Shown piece after piece: positions 62,508 to 64,000 of a stretch of DNA of 64,000 bases. Position 1 is the first letter of the stretch. Every line of letters begins with the position of its first letter. The notes beneath the pieces were generated by a model, which was not told where the DNA came from, did no database searches, and saw nothing but the letters and a program-made list of their open reading frames with translations. Origin of the DNA: Delphinapterus leucas (Eukaryota; Chordata; Mammalia; Artiodactyla; Monodontidae). The stretch is taken from positions 18,194,243 through 18,258,242 of the forward strand of contig NW_022098001.1 of the NCBI RefSeq assembly GCF_002288925.2, in the 5' to 3' direction. Made by a program: the position numbers and the translations under genes.

Positions 62508-62674
62508 AGACTGTAGATCATGGATCAGTAGAATCTGCATCACCTAGAAACTTATTAGAAATTCAGACTTTGTTGCACTTTCAGACCTACTGAACCAGAA
62601 TCTGCAGTTTAACAAGGTTTCCCGGGTATTCTGTATATATTCTGTATGTATGTTAAAGTTTGAGAAGCACTGGA
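62508..62674 (+). mobile_element. MER5-type hAT DNA transposon remnant
   Basis: CAGTAGAATCTGCATCACCT, TTAGAAATTCAGACTTTGTT, CTACTGAACCAGAATCTGCA and TTTGAGAAGCACTGG follow the MER5 order. It is more diverged than the copy at 39.8 kb. Confidence 0.75.
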
Positions 62675-63151
62675 CTAAGTTATCTACTGCATTGTCTGAA
62701 TTGAGACAGACCGGTAAAGAGTACTGATTTCTATTACCCAAGTCTCTGAATTTGGTATGTATTAAACCTATCCACATAAATATTTCCAGATACTTCACTT
62801 TAGATAATAATAATATTATAATATTAAATAATAAAAGGGGTGGTGAGGATGGTCACGATGACCATCAACATCATCAGCTTAAAGTAAAAAAAAATATATA
62901 TATATAATACATAACTATATCTTCACTGACCAAGCAAACAAAATAAACATTTGATTTACTCCATTAAATGCCCCTCATTGTTTGTGCCAATAGCATGAAG
63001 TTCTGTGTAAATGTTACAAAAACACTGCATGAATTTTAATAGTGTATAAGACTTTTTTCCTGGCCAAAGTGAAAGATTTCCCAGTGGTATTAAGGTAGTC
63101 CACATCAGGTTCTGATAGGAATCTTTGGAAATACATACCTACATACATACA
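62675..63151. other. Unique AT-rich DNA
   Basis: No gene; short ATA-rich patches at 62808-62835 and 62888-62908, and a (CATA)n-like run at 63131-63152 beside the mariner. Confidence 0.55.
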
Positions 63152-64000
63152 TATTGGGTGGGCCAAACCGCTCATTTGTTTTCTTCTGTAAGATGGCTCT
63201 AGTAGTGCTTAGTTGTCTTTAACTTCATTCAAAACAGTTTTGTTAGATCGTATTGTGCCAGCTGTCACATCAGCGTGCATTTAAAATAAAACTTACCAAA
63301 ATTGGTGAGTTTTTGTGTAGCCATTTTAATACTGAAGATGGAAGAAAAAAAGTAACATTTTTGGCATTTAATGCTTTATTATTTCAAGAAAGGTAAAAAT
63401 GCAACTGAAATGCAAAAAAAGATTTGTGCAGTGTATGGTGAAGGTGCTGTGATTGATCGAACATGTCAAAAGTGGTTTGCGAAGTTTCGTGCTGGAGATT
63501 TCTCGCTGGACGATGTTCCACGGTCAGGTAGACCAACTGAAGTTGATAGCGATCAAATCGAGACATTAATTGAGAACAATCAACGTTAAACCACATGGGA
63601 GATAGCCGACATACTCAAAATATCCAAATCAAGCATTGAAAATCATTTGCACCAGCTTGGTGATGTTAATCGCTTTGATGTTTGGGTTCCACATAAGCTA
63701 AGTGAAAAAAACCTTCTTGACCATATTTCCGCATGTGATTCTCTACTTACACGTAGCAAAAAACATTCCATTTTTAAAACAAATTTTGACAGGCAATGAA
63801 AAATGGATACTGTACAATAATGTGGAATGGAAGAGATCACGGGGCAAGTGAAATGAACCACCACCAACCACACCAAAAGCCAGTCTTCATCCAAAGAAGG
63901 TGATGTTTTGTATATGGTGGGATTGGAAGGGAGCTTCAAGAAAACCAAAGTATTAATACCAACAAGTACTCCTCCCAATTAGACCAACTGAAAGCAGCAC
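63152..64000 (+). mobile_element. Mariner DNA transposon, cut by the window end
   Basis: Starts after a TA (63152-63153) with the terminal repeat TTGGGTGGGCCAAACCG at 63154. A leader follows, then a degenerate transposase gene from 63341. From memory it resembles the bovine-type mariner of cetartiodactyls; I could not compare it. The right terminal repeat is outside the window. Confidence 0.87.
63341..64000 (+). pseudogene. Mariner transposase, N-terminal part, inactivated
   Basis: Mariner transposase binds the terminal repeats through two N-terminal helix-turn-helix motifs and cuts with a DDD-type catalytic domain. The ATG at 63341 gives MEEKK and then a stop at codon 6. Beyond it the frame reads LLFYFKK, then ICAVYGEGAVIDRTCQKWF and FRAGDFSLDDVPRSGRPTE, the first helix-turn-helix and the conserved GRP linker. 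A stop follows at 63587-63589. The second HTH resumes with TTWEIADILKISKSSIENHL (about 63590). The first catalytic segment (about 63790, GNEKWILYNN) is in another phase. A deletion of about 20 bp lies at about 63935. The rest is beyond the window. Non-functional. Confidence 0.85.

Overview
This window reads as repeat-rich, AT-rich, gene-poor mammalian DNA, most likely from a cetacean. The main clue is a set of about ten tRNA-derived SINEs that start like GGGCTTCCCTGGTGGCGCAG and end in GCAAAA. These are the CHR-type SINEs of whales and their relatives. They are well preserved, mostly keep matching target-site duplications (TSDs), and come in a short (about 200 bp) and a long (about 300 bp) form. 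They sit with cetartiodactyl-type L1 LINEs, and the right end carries a mariner that, from memory, resembles the bovine-type element. The species cannot be named from this alone. No functional host protein-coding exon, RNA gene or CRISPR array was recognised. Every long open reading frame falls inside L1 ORF1/ORF2, a SINE, a mariner, an LTR or a processed pseudogene.

Layout. 1-2400: mostly unique AT-rich DNA with an L2-like stretch. 2401-8432: an L1 bounded by the TSD AAAATACCCACT, with a SINE in ORF2 and a second L1 3' end nested in its 3' UTR. 8939-9300: a MaLR LTR, then a GGAA repeat. 9560-15860: an old reverse-strand L1 opened up by a 3.8 kb L1 with an inverted 5' half (itself carrying two SINEs), a truncated SINE, and a small inverted L1 3' end. 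15877-16098: a SINE. 16479-16796: a reverse MaLR LTR. 18755-18987: a SINE with a 16 bp TSD. 22115-22273: an L1 3' tail. 25176-26788: a Tigger-type DNA transposon split by a reverse L1, with a near-perfect palindrome at one junction. 28457-35986: the most complete L1, with a 2.8 kb 5' UTR, ORF1 and ORF2, but no normal 3' end. 36717-37048: a SINE. 37290-37700: an RPS20 processed pseudogene on the minus strand. 38335-40006: L2 and MER5A relics. 40243-42243: an older L1 with a nested twin-primed L1 and an AT-rich array. 43.0-44.35 kb: an unresolved ancient repeat with a duplicated module. 44461-44705: a SINE. 45719-48317: a reverse L1 with a SINE. 49262-49824: an MLT1-like LTR ending in a tandem duplication. 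50250-51080: L2. 53100-53458: an L1 3' tail. 54086-56345: an inverted L1 with a 293-codon open RT segment and a SINE. 56.9-58.5 kb: MIR, MaLR, MLT1 and MIR relics. 59128-59515: a long SINE. 59586-61807: an old L1. 62508-62674: MER5. 63152-64000: a mariner running off the window.

The window is best read as a retroelement record. Nesting and TSDs give the relative order of insertion. L1 supplied the machinery that moved the SINEs and the RPS20 copy, and several L1s show twin-priming inversions. I found no undescribed functional system. The observations most worth checking are two SINEs at the homologous nucleotide of two separate L1 ORF2 copies, the cluster of 5'-inverted L1s, the L1-Tigger junction palindrome, and the duplicated T-rich block in an L1 5' UTR. 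All family names come from recognition by eye, without alignment or database search.
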